Notes: generated from the letters alone by a model not told the origin. Positions 44,614 to 54,185 are shown, numbered from the stretch's first letter. The stretch: 64,000 nt of DNA from Peptococcaceae bacterium (GCA_019420345.1 JAHZHI010000055.1:23969-87968), one strand, 5' to 3'. Program-made: numbers and translations.

Positions 44614-45244
44614 GATAGCCCAGCCCCCTCACTGTTTCGATGGTCACTGCATCCCCCAGTTTTTCACGCAGCCGCTTCACATACACGGTCAGCGTGTTGT
44701 CTTCGACAAAATTGCCATTTTGATCCCAAAGCTGATCCAAAATCTGCGCCCGCGTCAGCAGTTGTCCGCGATGCATCGCAAAAATCAGGCAGAGCCGATA
44801 CTCCAGCGCCGTCAGCGCCACATCCTGTCCATCCACTGTAACCCGGCCGGTAGCTGTATCGATGCGTGCCCTGCCCAGACTCAATACTGTTTCCTGCTGC
44901 GGCAGTGCCCGGCGCGCCCGCGCCAGCAGCTCCCGCAGACGAAACGGCTTCGTCACATAATCGGCGGCACCTTGATCGAGCGCGCGCACAATGCGCGCCT
45001 CATCGTCCATAACGGTGAGAAAAATCACACGCACCCCTTGTGCCAGTGCCTGTTCCCCTACGGCAAAGCCATCGCCGTCCGGCAGCTGCATGTCGATAAG
45101 CGCCAGATCGACAGCCACCTTTGCCAGCACATGCAGCGCCGCCTTCACCGTCGCTGCATGGCGCACCCCATAGCCTTCCTGCTCGAGGGCAAAGACCAAC
45201 CCCGACGCAATCACGGCATCGTCCTCTACCAATAAGAGTTCCAT
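44600..45244 (-). CDS. OmpR-family response regulator (214 aa)
   Basis: Receiver domain first (acidic pair EDD near residue 8, phospho-acceptor Asp in LALIDMQLPDGDG, Lys in DYVTKPF), then a winged-helix DNA-binding domain (LTALEYRLCLIF, TVYVKRLREKL, VRGLGYRVG). It probably activates the downstream ABC genes upon signal from the adjoining kinase. First gene of the minus-strand operon; its end overlaps the kinase start by 14 bases. Confidence 0.93.
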   Translation of the reverse strand: MELLLVEDDAVIASGLVFALEQEGYGVRHAATVKAALHVLAKVAVDLALIDMQLPDGDGFAVGEQALAQGVRVIFLTVMDDEARIVRALDQGAADYVTKPFRLRELLARARRALPQQETVLSLGRARIDTATGRVTVDGQDVALTALEYRLCLIFAMHRGQLLTRAQILDQLWDQNGNFVEDNTLTVYVKRLREKLGDAVTIETVRGLGYRVGA

Positions 45245-45269
45245 GGTATCGCCTCCTTGTTATAAAAAT

Positions 45270-45295
45270 AGCGACTGCCACAAATGACAGTCGCT
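45270..45295 (-). terminator. terminator of the amino-acid ABC operon
   Basis: Arms AGCGACTG/CAGTCGCT, ten-base loop, TATTTTTATAA after it on the minus strand; ten bases past the ATPase stop. Confidence 0.8.
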
Positions 45296-45304
45296 TTGCT
45301 TTCA

Positions 45305-46027
45305 TTAAAGAACTTTTGCCAGAAAATCCTGGGTACGTGGTTCTTTTGGATTGTTGAAGATTTCTTCCGGTGTGCCCTGTTCCATGATGTAACCTTGATC
45401 CATGAAGAATACACGGTCACATACTTCGCGCGCAAAGCCCATTTCATGGGTAACGATCAGCATGGTCATACCCGTTTCAGTGAGCTGACGGATAACCGCC
45501 AATACTTCACCGACCATTTCAGGGTCAAGAGCGGATGTTGGTTCATCAAAGAGCATGATTTTTGGATGCATTGCCAACGCGCGAGCAATGGCCACGCGCT
45601 GCTGCTGACCACCGGAAAGTGCTGCTGGATAGCTGTCGGCCTTATCCAACAAGCCAACACGCTTCAGCAGTTCGCGTGCAGTCTTTTCGGCGTCCGCCTG
45701 TGCAATGCCTTTGACATTGATTGGCGCCAGGGTGATGTTTTCCAGCACAGTTTTATGAGGGAAGAGATTGAAGCGCTGGAACACCATGCCGAGATCTTCA
45801 CGCATCTTGTTGATGTCGGTCTTTGGATCGGTAATTTCCTGGCCATCAATGATAATATGTCCGCTGGTTGGTTCTTCAAGCAGATTGATGCAGCGCAGGA
45901 AAGTACTCTTACCAGAACCGGATGGTCCGATGATGGAGACGATTTCTCCATCTTTGATGGTTTCGGTGATGCCTTTAAGGACTTCCAAGTCACCGAAGGA
46001 TTTGTGTAAGTCTTTAATTTCGATCAT
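45305..46027 (-). CDS. polar amino-acid ABC transporter ATP-binding protein (240 aa)
   Basis: GlnQ-type ATPase: Walker [32 protein letters not shown], signature [15 protein letters not shown], Walker [14 protein letters not shown] and [12 protein letters not shown], the latter typical of polar amino-acid importers. Last gene of the substrate-binding protein/permease/ATPase operon, each with a good AGGAGG site. Confidence 0.95.
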   Translation of the reverse strand: MIEIKDLHKSFGDLEVLKGITETIKDGEIVSIIGPSGSGKSTFLRCINLLEEPTSGHIIIDGQEITDPKTDINKMREDLGMVFQRFNLFPHKTVLENITLAPINVKGIAQADAEKTARELLKRVGLLDKADSYPAALSGGQQQRVAIARALAMHPKIMLFDEPTSALDPEMVGEVLAVIRQLTETGMTMLIVTHEMGFAREVCDRVFFMDQGYIMEQGTPEEIFNNPKEPRTQDFLAKVL

Positions 46028-46048
46028 TGTTCAATAACCTCCTAATGA

Positions 46049-46732
46049 TCAGCGCTTGTCCGTCTGCAGACGGCGTTCATACCAGTTGATGATGCGCGTA
46101 AAGGTCAACGTCAATACAAGATATACCAAGGCAACCGCAACATAGGTTGGGAATGGTTCAAAATGAACAGAAGTATAAATCTGCCCACGCTTCATGATTT
46201 CAGACAACCCAATCGCAGCCAGCAAGGATGTATCCTTGAGCAGCATAACAAATTCATTGCCAAGTGGTGGAATAACCAGCTTAAAGGCCTGAGGCAAAAT
46301 AACCAGGCGCATGGCCTGCTTATGCGTCATGCCCAAAGAACGCGCCGCTTCCACCTGTCCCTTATCGACGCCCTGAATCCCGGCGCGGAAGATCTCGGCC
46401 ACATAAGCACCACTGTTCAGCGACAGAACCACAATCCCTGTAACCAGCAGTGGGAAACTAAACTTGCCATTAAAGAACAGTTCTGCAATAATGCTGGCCA
46501 CACCAAAATGCCATAAAAAGATCTGCACGTAAAGTGGTGTGCCGCGAAGCGCTTCAATATAAACATTCGCGATTGCTTTGAGCACACGATTTCGGCCCAT
46601 CTTCATCAGCGCCATAAGCAGACCAATGATGATCCCGAAGAAAACGCCGCAAACCGTGAGGAACAAAGTGGTCCCAGCGCCTGGAATAAGCTTTGGCAGC
46701 ACATCAAAAAATGCTGTAAAAAAATCGCCCAT
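46049..46732 (-). CDS. polar amino-acid ABC transporter permease (227 aa)
   Basis: HisM/GlnP-type permease with five membrane segments. The family signature is EALRGTPLYVQIF early and the cytoplasmic EAA loop EAARSLGMTHKQAMRLVILPQAFK. Length typical for a homodimer-forming importer subunit. The start follows AAAGGAGG. It works with the ATPase and binding protein next to it. Confidence 0.95.
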   Translation of the reverse strand: MGDFFTAFFDVLPKLIPGAGTTLFLTVCGVFFGIIIGLLMALMKMGRNRVLKAIANVYIEALRGTPLYVQIFLWHFGVASIIAELFFNGKFSFPLLVTGIVVLSLNSGAYVAEIFRAGIQGVDKGQVEAARSLGMTHKQAMRLVILPQAFKLVIPPLGNEFVMLLKDTSLLAAIGLSEIMKRGQIYTSVHFEPFPTYVAVALVYLVLTLTFTRIINWYERRLQTDKR

Positions 46733-46761
46733 TTTATCCTCCTTTATGGAATAAACGCAAA

Positions 46762-46793
46762 GAATGAGATGCAGTTACCTCTGCATCTCATTC
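46762..46793 (-). other. strong intercistronic hairpin between binding-protein and permease genes
   Basis: Perfect 13-bp arms GAATGAGATGCAG/CTGCATCTCATTC with a 6-base loop. The following T run is modest, so it may be a partial terminator or 3'-end stabiliser that leaves more binding protein than permease. Confidence 0.7.
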
Positions 46794-46815
46794 TTATCTC
46801 ACTTGTTAAAAAATA

Positions 46816-47685
46816 TTATTCATCGCCGCTCATGATTTTTGCAACGGCATCTTTTGCGCTGCCATCCTTAACAGATTCTGGAACATCCAGTTCATATTTC
46901 GCGCAAAGTTCATCAAACTTACCGTTTTCAATGACATCGGCAAGACCTGCATTGATCTTATCAAGCAGTGCCTGATTGTCTTCGTCAACGACAATGCCAT
47001 AGTAGTCAGAAGCATATGGTTCGCCGGTGAGTTTCACTTCATCACCATGATCTTTCAGATAGGACTGTGCAACTGGAATATCGATGATAATCGCATCGCA
47101 GCCACCTGTCAGAAGATCCTGTACGCAGGTGTTATAGTTATCAAGCAATTTTGCAGTAGCGGTACCAGCTTCTTCAAGAGCAGTTGCTTCGTCTGCACCG
47201 GTAGTACCGATCTGAGCAGCAACGGTCTTGCCCTGGAGATCATCAGCGCCGGTAATGTCACTGTCCGCCGCAACCATGATGCCAAGAGAAGCATCCATGT
47301 ATGGGTCAGAGAACAGAACATTGTTGCGCTTAGGGTCAAAACTCATGCCTGCAGCAACAGCATCAATCTGGCCAGTGGTCAATGCACCGATCAAAGCATC
47401 AAATTCCATGGATTTGAATTCTACATCGAAGCCCTGATCTTCACCGATGGCCTGCATCAGGTCAAGGTCAAAACCGGTCATGTTGCCTTCGTCATCCTGA
47501 TATTCGAATGGTGCAAAGGTTGGGTTGGTCCCTACGACGACAACGTTGGAAGATTCGCTGGAGGCACTGCCTTCAGCAGCTGCACTGCTGGAAGCAGCAT
47601 CGTTGCTGCCGCCACCGCAGCCAGCCAACAGCGTAACAGCCATAGCAGCTGTTAACAACATAGCTATCCACTTTTTGTTTTTCAT
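46816..47685 (-). CDS. polar amino-acid ABC transporter substrate-binding lipoprotein (289 aa)
   Basis: Signal peptide with lipobox LLAGC, then a Ser/Ala-rich linker and a type-II periplasmic-binding fold (VVGTNPTFAPFEYQDDEGNMTGFDLDL, FDALIGALTTGQIDAVAAGM, YGIVVDEDNQALLDKIN). This is the SBP_bac_3 family that serves glutamine, arginine, cystine and related solutes; the exact ligand is not determinable by eye. First gene of its operon, from a clear promoter. Confidence 0.93.
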   Translation of the reverse strand: MKNKKWIAMLLTAAMAVTLLAGCGGGSNDAASSSAAAEGSASSESSNVVVVGTNPTFAPFEYQDDEGNMTGFDLDLMQAIGEDQGFDVEFKSMEFDALIGALTTGQIDAVAAGMSFDPKRNNVLFSDPYMDASLGIMVAADSDITGADDLQGKTVAAQIGTTGADEATALEEAGTATAKLLDNYNTCVQDLLTGGCDAIIIDIPVAQSYLKDHGDEVKLTGEPYASDYYGIVVDEDNQALLDKINAGLADVIENGKFDELCAKYELDVPESVKDGSAKDAVAKIMSGDE

Positions 47686-47730
47686 GATATCTCTTCTCCT
47701 CTAATTTGTAATAATAAAACATATACAGTT

Positions 47731-47759
47731 ATTATAGAGCGACGTGTATATTTTTTCAA
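47731..47759 (-). promoter_or_regulatory. promoter of the amino-acid ABC operon
   Basis: On the minus strand TTGAAA (47754-47759) and TATAAT (47731-47736) are 17 bases apart. The spacer is AT-rich with TATACA-like steps, but no firm operator was identified. Confidence 0.7.
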
Positions 47760-47857
47760 TCACTTTCTGACCATTCTCAGGATAATTTAAGGCTTTTTAC
47801 CGTCTCTCAGCAATCTATTAGCAATGTCTATGCATAAAACGCTGCATACTGTGCATA

Positions 47858-48556
47858 TTAGCGCAGTGCACTCGCCATCGTCACACTCTGCACCTGCTTG
47901 GCGCCAGCACGATGCAGCGCACGCGCACAAGCCAGCAGGGTGCTGCCTGTCGTCATGACGTCGTCCACAAGAAGCACACGTTGGCCGTGAACCAGCGCTT
48001 GTTTCTTTTCAGGCACGGCAAAAGCCTGGGCCACATTTAGCATGCGCTCAGTCTTTGACAGCCCAACCTGATGACGCGTGTTGACCACACGCAGCAGCCA
48101 GTCGTCATGCAATGGCAGCTGCCAAGCATGGCTCAATTCGCGCGCCAAGAGCAGGCTTTGATTGTAGCCGCGCTCGCGCAGGCGCGCTTTATGCAGCGGC
48201 ACGGGAACGATCGCATCAACCATCGGCGCTGGCCAATACGCAGCGAGCGCGCCAAAGCCTTCCGCCCGCCAGGGCTCACCATGATATTTAAAGCGCAGAA
48301 TGGCCTCACGCACCGTATCTGTATAAGGAAGGAAAGCCGTATTGCCCAAGAAATACGCCGGCCAGTCACGGCAGGTGTCACAAACCGGCGCCCGCGAACC
48401 AAAATGCCCACAGCGCCGGCACTGACCTTCCAGCTCAGCAAAGCGCCGCCAGCGCAATAGGCACGTCTCACAAATGGTCAGCATTTCCGTTCGTTTTTCA
48501 CAGAGCACACACATGCTGGGATTGGGGAAAATCAAATTTAACAGTTCTCTCCACAT
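47858..48556 (-). CDS. comF: ComF-family phosphoribosyltransferase-like protein (232 aa)
   Basis: An N-terminal double zinc ribbon (CVLCEKRTEMLTICETCLLRW and CRRCGHFGSRAPVCDTC) is followed by a phosphoribosyltransferase-type domain ending VLLVDDVMTTGSTLLACARAL, the PRPP-binding loop. This is the ComF/GntX architecture; ComF acts in DNA uptake for transformation in Bacillus. No other competence gene is nearby. The start at 48556 follows GGGAGG; a longer frame upstream lacks a site. Confidence 0.88.
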   Translation of the reverse strand: MWRELLNLIFPNPSMCVLCEKRTEMLTICETCLLRWRRFAELEGQCRRCGHFGSRAPVCDTCRDWPAYFLGNTAFLPYTDTVREAILRFKYHGEPWRAEGFGALAAYWPAPMVDAIVPVPLHKARLRERGYNQSLLLARELSHAWQLPLHDDWLLRVVNTRHQVGLSKTERMLNVAQAFAVPEKKQALVHGQRVLLVDDVMTTGSTLLACARALHRAGAKQVQSVTMASALR

Positions 48557-48622
48557 AGTCCGGCACCTCCCTTGCCACACAACGACCACCATTGCATTTA
48601 GCGTAAACCACTGTCACCCATC

Positions 48623-48651
48623 TTGCAAGGAAATTCAAGAAAGCGTATAAT
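48623..48651 (+). promoter_or_regulatory. promoter of the aconitase gene
   Basis: TTGCAA (48623-48628) and TATAAT (48646-48651) are 17 bases apart, followed by AAGGAGG and the gene start at 48687. Confidence 0.75.
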
Positions 48652-48686
48652 TATTTTATTCTAGGATTACCACAAGGAGGAAACCC

Positions 48687-50621
48687 ATGCCTACATTGAC
48701 AGAAAAAATTCTCGCTGCCCATCTCACCGATGGTGAAATGAAACCGGGCAACGAAATCGGATTACGCATTGATCAAACCCTCACCCAGGATTCCACCGGT
48801 ACCATGGCGTACCTGGAACTGGAAGCGATGGGCATTGACCGCGTAAAAACAGAACGTTCTGTGGCTTACATCGACCACAACATGCTGCAGAGCGGTCCTG
48901 AAAACTTTGACGATCACCTGTTCATTCAGAGCGCTGCTGAAAACTTCGGCATCACCTACAGCCGTCCAGGCAACGGTATCTGCCATCAGGTGCATCTTGA
49001 AAACTTCGGCATCCCTGGCAAAACCCTCATCGGCTCTGACAGCCACACCCCTACTGGCGGCGGCCTTGGCATGATCGCCATTGGTGCCGGCGGTGTTGAC
49101 GTTGCAGCTGCTATGGCTGGCCGCAGCTACTACATCACCTGCCCAGACGTTATCGAAGTACGCCTGACTGGCAAACTGCGCACCGGTGTTTCTGCAAAAG
49201 ACATCATTCTCTATGTTCTGCAGCAGGAAACCGTTAAAGGCGGCGTCAACAAAGTGTATGAATATACCGGCGACGGCGTAGCCACCCTCTCCGTTCCTGA
49301 ACGTGCAACCATTACCAACATGGGTGCTGAACTGGGTGCTACCTGCTCCATCTTCCCTAGCGATGAAAACACCAAGGTTTACATGGATTCCATGGGCCGC
49401 GGCGATCAGTGGGTGCCACTGGCTGCTGACGATGATGCTGTTTATTTCAAGACCATCAACGTCGACCTCTCCACCTTGGAACCAATGACCGCTTGCCCAC
49501 ACAGCCCAGACAAGGTTGTCACCGTTGAAAGCCTTGCTGGCATGAAGATCAACCAGGTGGCCATCGGCAGCTGCACCAACTCCTCTTACCTGGATCTGGC
49601 ACGCTGCGCAGCCATCCTCAAAGGTCAGAAGGTTGCTGAAAACGTCAGCCTCGTTATTTCTCCAGGGTCCCGCACCATCCTCAAGCAGATGGCTTCTGAT
49701 GGCATTCTCTCCATCTTCCTCGAAGCTGGCGCCCGTATCCTCGAATGCGGCTGCGGTCCTTGCATCGGTATGGGCCAGGCTCCTAACACCGATGGTATCA
49801 GCCTGCGTACCTTCAACCGCAACTTCTTTGGCCGCAGCGGCACCAAGAGCGCTCAGGTTTACCTCGTCAGCCCTGAAACGGCAGCTATCTCTGCCATCAC
49901 TGGCGTATTAACCATCCCTGCCGGCGACACCCGCCTGGAAGGCATTCAGGTTCCTGAACGCTATGACCGTGACGACCACCTCTTCATCTTCCCTAGCGAT
50001 GAAAAGATCGGCCACACCCCACTGGTCAAAGGGCCAAACATCAAAGGCGTGCCACTGGGCGAACCTGTTCCTGAAACCTTCACCGGCAAAGTTGCTGCTT
50101 ATTTGGAAGACAACATCACCACCGACCATATCATGCCTTCCAACGCCAAACTGCTGCCATTCCGTTCCAACATTCCTCATCTGGCAAACTTCTGCCTCAC
50201 CCCATCCGATGCAGATTTCCCAAGCCGCTGCCAGGAAATGCAAGGCACGGAATACGCACCAGTCATCGTTGCTGGTGAAAACTATGGCCAGGGTTCCAGC
50301 CGTGAACACGCAGCCCTCGCACCACTCTATCTCGGTGTTAAGGCCGTTATTGCCAAGAGCTTTGCACGTATCCACAAAGCAAACCTCATCAACAACGCCA
50401 TCCTGCCATTGACCTTCAAAAATCCAGCCGACTACGACGACTTCAACCTCGGCGATGTGCTCAGCTTCTCTGATCTGCCAGCACAGGTCAAGGCACGCAG
50501 CGTAACCGTGAAGAACGAAACCACCGGCAAGACCTACGAACTCGCCCTCGAACTTGGCGAACGTCAGGAACGCCTCCTGCTCGAAGGTGGTCTTCTCACT
50601 TCCATCAAGCACGGCAAATAA
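48687..50621 (+). CDS. acnA: aconitate hydratase (644 aa)
   Basis: Iron-sulfur isomerase of citrate to isocitrate. The 4Fe-4S ligands are the cysteines in [12 protein letters not shown] and [14 protein letters not shown]; substrate residues lie in [15 protein letters not shown] and in the swivel-domain motif [16 protein letters not shown]. At 644 residues it is the compact form seen in anaerobes rather than the 890-residue AcnA. Probably serves glutamate synthesis through a partial TCA pathway, which fits the gltBD/amt cluster. Monocistronic. Confidence 0.93.
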   Translation: MPTLTEKILAAHLTDGEMKPGNEIGLRIDQTLTQDSTGTMAYLELEAMGIDRVKTERSVAYIDHNMLQSGPENFDDHLFIQSAAENFGITYSRPGNGICHQVHLENFGIPGKTLIGSDSHTPTGGGLGMIAIGAGGVDVAAAMAGRSYYITCPDVIEVRLTGKLRTGVSAKDIILYVLQQETVKGGVNKVYEYTGDGVATLSVPERATITNMGAELGATCSIFPSDENTKVYMDSMGRGDQWVPLAADDDAVYFKTINVDLSTLEPMTACPHSPDKVVTVESLAGMKINQVAIGSCTNSSYLDLARCAAILKGQKVAENVSLVISPGSRTILKQMASDGILSIFLEAGARILECGCGPCIGMGQAPNTDGISLRTFNRNFFGRSGTKSAQVYLVSPETAAISAITGVLTIPAGDTRLEGIQVPERYDRDDHLFIFPSDEKIGHTPLVKGPNIKGVPLGEPVPETFTGKVAAYLEDNITTDHIMPSNAKLLPFRSNIPHLANFCLTPSDADFPSRCQEMQGTEYAPVIVAGENYGQGSSREHAALAPLYLGVKAVIAKSFARIHKANLINNAILPLTFKNPADYDDFNLGDVLSFSDLPAQVKARSVTVKNETTGKTYELALELGERQERLLLEGGLLTSIKHGK

Positions 50622-50634
50622 TTCATCCTCACAA

Positions 50635-50663
50635 GAGCTGTCACTGACGTGACAGCTCTTTTT
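50635..50663 (+). terminator. terminator of the aconitase gene
   Basis: Perfect 10-bp arms GAGCTGTCAC/GTGACAGCTC, 4-base loop, five T. Confidence 0.85.
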
Positions 50664-50673
50664 ATAAGCAAAA

Positions 50674-50722
50674 GCCAGCGTTCTTACCGAAATTTATCGA
50701 TAAGAGCGCTGGCTGTTTTTTT
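50674..50722 (+). terminator. second hairpin with T tract ahead of the recombinase gene
   Basis: Arms AGCCAGCG.../...CGCTGGCT with inner TTCTTA/TAAGAG pairing, followed by GTTTTTTT. It either doubles the aconitase terminator or is part of the recombinase leader. Confidence 0.65.
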
Positions 50723-50792
50723 GAGAAAGGCGTCAATATTTTCTAAACGCGATATAATAAAAAGAACTCACACGCCAAAGGAGGCCTTTTTC

Positions 50793-51638
50793 ATGCTTAC
50801 CCATCCTCTCACACCGCAAGACATCGCTGCTTACCTTCAATCTTTGCAGCGAGATGAACGCAGCACAGGCACGATCAAGAAATATGCCCACGACATTGAT
50901 GATTTCTATCAATGGCTCAGCACAAAACCAGTCAGTAAGGATGTACTCAACGCCTGGAAAAAACATCTGCTGGACAAAAACTACGCCCCTGTTACAATCA
51001 ACGCTAAACTTGCTGCGCTCAATGGACTTTGTCGTTTTCTTGGCTGGAATGATTGTCATGTACGATTTCTCAAAATTCAGCGCCGGCTTTTTCGTGACAG
51101 CAACCGTGAGCTCACCCGTTATGATTACGCACGGCTCGTTTCCACTGCCAGACGCAGGCGGCAAGAACGGCTTGCTTTGTTAATGGAAACCATCTGTGCC
51201 AGCGGCATTCGCGTTTCAGAAGTCGCCGCCATTACTGTCGAAGCTGCTGCTGTCGGCCGCGCCGATGTGTCTCTCAAAGGGAAAATCCGCACCATTTTTC
51301 TATCACCAAAGCTCTGCCGCAAACTGCTTAAATACGCTCGTAAGAAAAAAATCTTATCCGGCCCCATCTTCATTACCAGAAAAGGCCATGCACTTTCGCG
51401 CCATCAAATCTGGGCGGAAATGAAGGCCCTTGCAAAAATTGCTGGTGTAAAAGCCAGCAAAGTCTTCCCACACAATCTGCGCCATTTGTTCGCCACTGTT
51501 TATTACGCTGCCTGTAAAGACATTGTACGCCTAGCGGACATTCTCGGACATACCTCCATCGATACCACACGCATTTATCTCACTACCTCAGGCAGTGACT
51601 ATGCTCAGCAGCTCGAACGATTGAAGCTGATCTTATGA
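50793..51638 (+). CDS. tyrosine recombinase, XerC/D-like (281 aa)
   Basis: N-terminal SAM-like DNA-binding domain (residues 8-95) and a catalytic domain with all expected residues: Arg in ASGIRVSE, Lys in SLKGKIRT, HNLRHLF (His-x-x-Arg), LGHTSIDTT and the nucleophile Tyr in TRIYLTT. The start MLTHPL follows AAAGGAGG; the longer frame upstream runs through a hairpin. It resembles Xer-type rather than phage integrases in its compactness. It lies beside no phage or tRNA genes; the zinc-ribbon protein gene follows in the same operon. Confidence 0.9.
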   Translation: MLTHPLTPQDIAAYLQSLQRDERSTGTIKKYAHDIDDFYQWLSTKPVSKDVLNAWKKHLLDKNYAPVTINAKLAALNGLCRFLGWNDCHVRFLKIQRRLFRDSNRELTRYDYARLVSTARRRRQERLALLMETICASGIRVSEVAAITVEAAAVGRADVSLKGKIRTIFLSPKLCRKLLKYARKKKILSGPIFITRKGHALSRHQIWAEMKALAKIAGVKASKVFPHNLRHLFATVYYAACKDIVRLADILGHTSIDTTRIYLTTSGSDYAQQLERLKLIL

Positions 51639-51670
51639 TAAGGCTTATATTATACGAGGGGGATAATATA

Positions 51671-52750
51671 ATGAAAGAATCGTTGTCTGAGTACTGTCAT
51701 CGCACACAGCGCGAAGATCTGTTAAAAGAATGGGATACAAGGCGCAATCAACCACTGACGCCGGAGAAGATCGGTCCTGGCAGTCATCGCAAAGTCTGGT
51801 GGCAATGTGCCAAAGGCCATCACTGGCAAAGTGTCGTTTACAGCCGCACCGAAAATATGTCCGGCTGTCCCTACTGTGCCGGACGACGCCCCATTCCTGG
51901 TGAAAACGATCTTGCTGCGCTTTATCCAGCTCTTGCTGCGGAATGGCATCCTACAAAAAATGGCACCCTCTTGCCGGAACATTGTTTGCCCGGCAGCCAC
52001 CGCCGTGTTTGGTGGCGCTGCAGCAACGGCCATGAATGGCAGGCTCAAATCAAATCTCGTGTTCACGGTGCCGGCTGCCCAATTTGTACCAATCGACACG
52101 TTATAACAACAGTTAATGACCTGGCAAGCCAATATTCCAGCATTGCTGCCGAATGGCATCCTACAAAAAACGGCACCCTCTTGCCGACACAAGTGGCACC
52201 CGGCAGCCATCGCAAAGTCTGGTGGCAATGTGCCAAAGGTCACGAATGGCAAGCTCAGATCGCTTCTCGTACAATCGGCGGCAATGGTTGTCCAGTGTGT
52301 TCCGGCAAAGCCGTCGTCGCTGGCGTTAACGATCTTGCCAGCCATTACCCAAGGCTGGCCAAAGAATGGCACCCCACCCTTAATGGCCATCTCACCCCGG
52401 AAATGGTCACACCAGCTTCTAATCGCAAAGTTTGGTGGCGCTGCGACAAAGGACATGACTATCAAGCCAAGGTGTCATCACGCACAATGACCGGCAGCCA
52501 ATGCCCTTATTGCACCAATCGCAAGGTATTGGCAGGCTTCAATGACCTTGCTACAAAAGAACCTGATATTGCTAAGGAATGGCATCCCACAAAAAATGGT
52601 GATCTAACGCCCGCCATGGTTCTCCCAGGCAGCCATCGCAAAGTTTGGTGGCAATGTGCCGCCGGTCACGAATGGCGCGCAATGATTTACAGCCGCACCG
52701 GCAGTCAGCATAGCGGCTGTCCTGTCTGCGCAGGAAAAATCAAACAGTAA
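51671..52750 (+). CDS. five-repeat treble-clef zinc-ribbon protein, DUF4379-like (359 aa)
   Basis: Five tandem units of about 68 residues, each reading E-W-H-P-T-K-N-G..L-P ... G-S-H-R-K-V-W-W-Q-C-x-x-G-H-x-W-x-x-x-I-x-S-R-T ... G-C-P-x-C. Each holds a C-x-x-G-H plus C-P-x-C zinc site, as in the DUF4379 probable zinc-ribbon domain. There is no enzyme domain. Repeats 2 and 3 share 35 of 36 bases (51941-51976 and 52151-52186), indicating recent expansion. The start at 51671 follows GAGGGGG; an ATG at 51635 overlapping the recombinase stop is an alternative. Likely nucleic-acid binding. Confidence 0.8.
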   Translation: MKESLSEYCHRTQREDLLKEWDTRRNQPLTPEKIGPGSHRKVWWQCAKGHHWQSVVYSRTENMSGCPYCAGRRPIPGENDLAALYPALAAEWHPTKNGTLLPEHCLPGSHRRVWWRCSNGHEWQAQIKSRVHGAGCPICTNRHVITTVNDLASQYSSIAAEWHPTKNGTLLPTQVAPGSHRKVWWQCAKGHEWQAQIASRTIGGNGCPVCSGKAVVAGVNDLASHYPRLAKEWHPTLNGHLTPEMVTPASNRKVWWRCDKGHDYQAKVSSRTMTGSQCPYCTNRKVLAGFNDLATKEPDIAKEWHPTKNGDLTPAMVLPGSHRKVWWQCAAGHEWRAMIYSRTGSQHSGCPVCAGKIKQ

Positions 52751-52761
52751 CGCTTTTTGAT

Positions 52762-52792
52762 CCGCACGTTTCGTCACAACGTGCGGTATTTT
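52762..52792 (+). terminator. terminator of the recombinase/zinc-ribbon operon
   Basis: Perfect 9-bp arms CCGCACGTT/AACGTGCGG, 7-base loop, then TATTTTTTAT. Confidence 0.85.
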
Positions 52793-52897
52793 TTATTTCG
52801 CCTATCTTTTTTCCTGTCTCGATTGTTATGATAAGTAGAGCGCGATGTTGAATCGCTTGCCAAAACGTTTTGACTGCTCAGGTGAAAGGAGGGCACC

Positions 52898-53437
52898 GTG
52901 GACACTGATTTTCTCACCATCCGAAAAATGAAACAAGGCGATGAAGCAGCGCTGGACGCGTTTGTGCGTAAGTACTACAGCGATATTCTCAAATATTGCA
53001 CCTTCCACAGCAAGGGCCAGCGCGAGGCCGAGGACCTTACCCAGGAAACCTTTGTCCGCTTTTTCGCCAAGCTCTCCGAATACCGCTACCAAGGAAAAAC
53101 AAAAAACTATCTTTACACCATCGCCGCCAATCTCTGCCGCAATCAGTGGAAGAAGCCGCAGCCACTGCCAACAGACGATGCAGAGCTCGCCAGCCATCTG
53201 ACCGACACCAATCAGGAGGAAAGCACCACCACACACCTGCTTCTGGAGTGGGCGCTGGGCCAGCTGCCTGCAGAGCAGCGCGAGGTGATCATCCTGCATT
53301 ACTACCAGGGATTAAAACTGCGTGAGATTGCTGACGTGCTTGAAATCGGGCTGCCGCTGGTAAAATACCGTCTGCGTCAGGCAAAAATCCAGCTCAGCGA
53401 ACAACTTGGAAAGGGGGCTGCCAACCATGACACTTGA
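52898..53437 (+). CDS. ECF-type RNA polymerase sigma factor (179 aa)
   Basis: Region 2 (KQGDEAALDAFVRKYY...AEDLTQETFVRFF) and region 4 (QLPAEQREVIILHYYQGLKLREIADVLEIGL) are clear; no region 1 or 3. Start is GTG behind AAGGAGGGCACC. It overlaps the next gene by 11 bases, and that membrane protein is a candidate anti-sigma or transporter part. It probably drives its own operon with the ABC exporter in answer to envelope stress. Confidence 0.9.
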   Translation: MDTDFLTIRKMKQGDEAALDAFVRKYYSDILKYCTFHSKGQREAEDLTQETFVRFFAKLSEYRYQGKTKNYLYTIAANLCRNQWKKPQPLPTDDAELASHLTDTNQEESTTTHLLLEWALGQLPAEQREVIILHYYQGLKLREIADVLEIGLPLVKYRLRQAKIQLSEQLGKGAANHDT

Positions 53438-54185
53438 TGAACTGCTTAAAAACGATGCCCAAGGCTTTTCGCCGCCGCTGCAGGAAACACACATTTCTGC
53501 CACGATCGCTGCGGCACGCACCAGTTTCATCCAGGCAGAAGCTGAAACGCCGCTGCCATTTCACATCTTTCTGCGTGCACAGCTGCAGCTGATCCAGAAA
53601 CGCTGGTGGCTGGCACAAGGCGCACTGCTGTTGCTTCTGGCGCTGGCGCTGCCCAGCCTGAGCACCTTCACACTCTGCCGCAGCCTGGCTGTCGCGGCAG
53701 CGCTCTTTGTGATTCTGCTGGTGCCTGAATGTGCCAAGAACCGCACCTATGACTGCCTGGAAATTGAATGCACCACCTACTATTCGCTGCGCCACATTTA
53801 CGCAGCGCGGCTGCTGCTTTTCGGTTTGGTAGACATTGTTCTGATCACAGGCTTTTGCTGCGCCGCGGCCTGGGTCTACGCGCTTCCGTTTCTTACGCTG
53901 CTGACTCAGTTTCTGCTGCCGCTGACGGTCACCGCCGGCCTCTGTTTTGCCATTCTCGCAAACAGGCGCGGCAATGGCCCCTTCGCCATCGTTGTCTGTC
54001 TGCTGACCAGCGGCGTCTGGTGGCTGCTGCTTCTCAACGACCGCCTCTATCAGGCGATCACTGTGCCAATGTGGCTGACGTTGTTTGTCGTCAGTCTGGC
54101 CTTTCTTATGTTCGTCACCCCTCGCTGGATGACGGCATCAACCAAACAATGGGAGGGATCCTTACATGGAACTCTGTATGACTGA
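53427..54185 (+). CDS. membrane protein, possible anti-sigma partner or transporter subunit (252 aa)
   Basis: Residues 1-55 are hydrophilic and probably cytoplasmic (MTLDELLKNDAQGFSPPLQETHISATI); then come about six hydrophobic segments up to residue 230. Position directly after the sigma gene with overlapping ends is that of an anti-sigma factor, but the many membrane segments would also fit an ABC-2 permease-like part. No conserved zinc motif of the ZAS type is visible. It overlaps the following ATPase gene by 20 bases. Confidence 0.6.
   Translation: MTLDELLKNDAQGFSPPLQETHISATIAAARTSFIQAEAETPLPFHIFLRAQLQLIQKRWWLAQGALLLLLALALPSLSTFTLCRSLAVAAALFVILLVPECAKNRTYDCLEIECTTYYSLRHIYAARLLLFGLVDIVLITGFCCAAAWVYALPFLTLLTQFLLPLTVTAGLCFAILANRRGNGPFAIVVCLLTSGVWWLLLLNDRLYQAITVPMWLTLFVVSLAFLMFVTPRWMTASTKQWEGSLHGTLYD

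Noticed and set aside
50793..51638. The tyrosine recombinase as the integrase of the ribH-bounded insert
   Set aside because: It lies about 33 kb away in a different sequence context and no ribH-like repeat is near it, so no link can be supported.
51671..52750. CRISPR-like array, because of the regular repeats
   Set aside because: The repeats are about 200 bases, in frame and coding for zinc-ribbon units; there are no short spacers.
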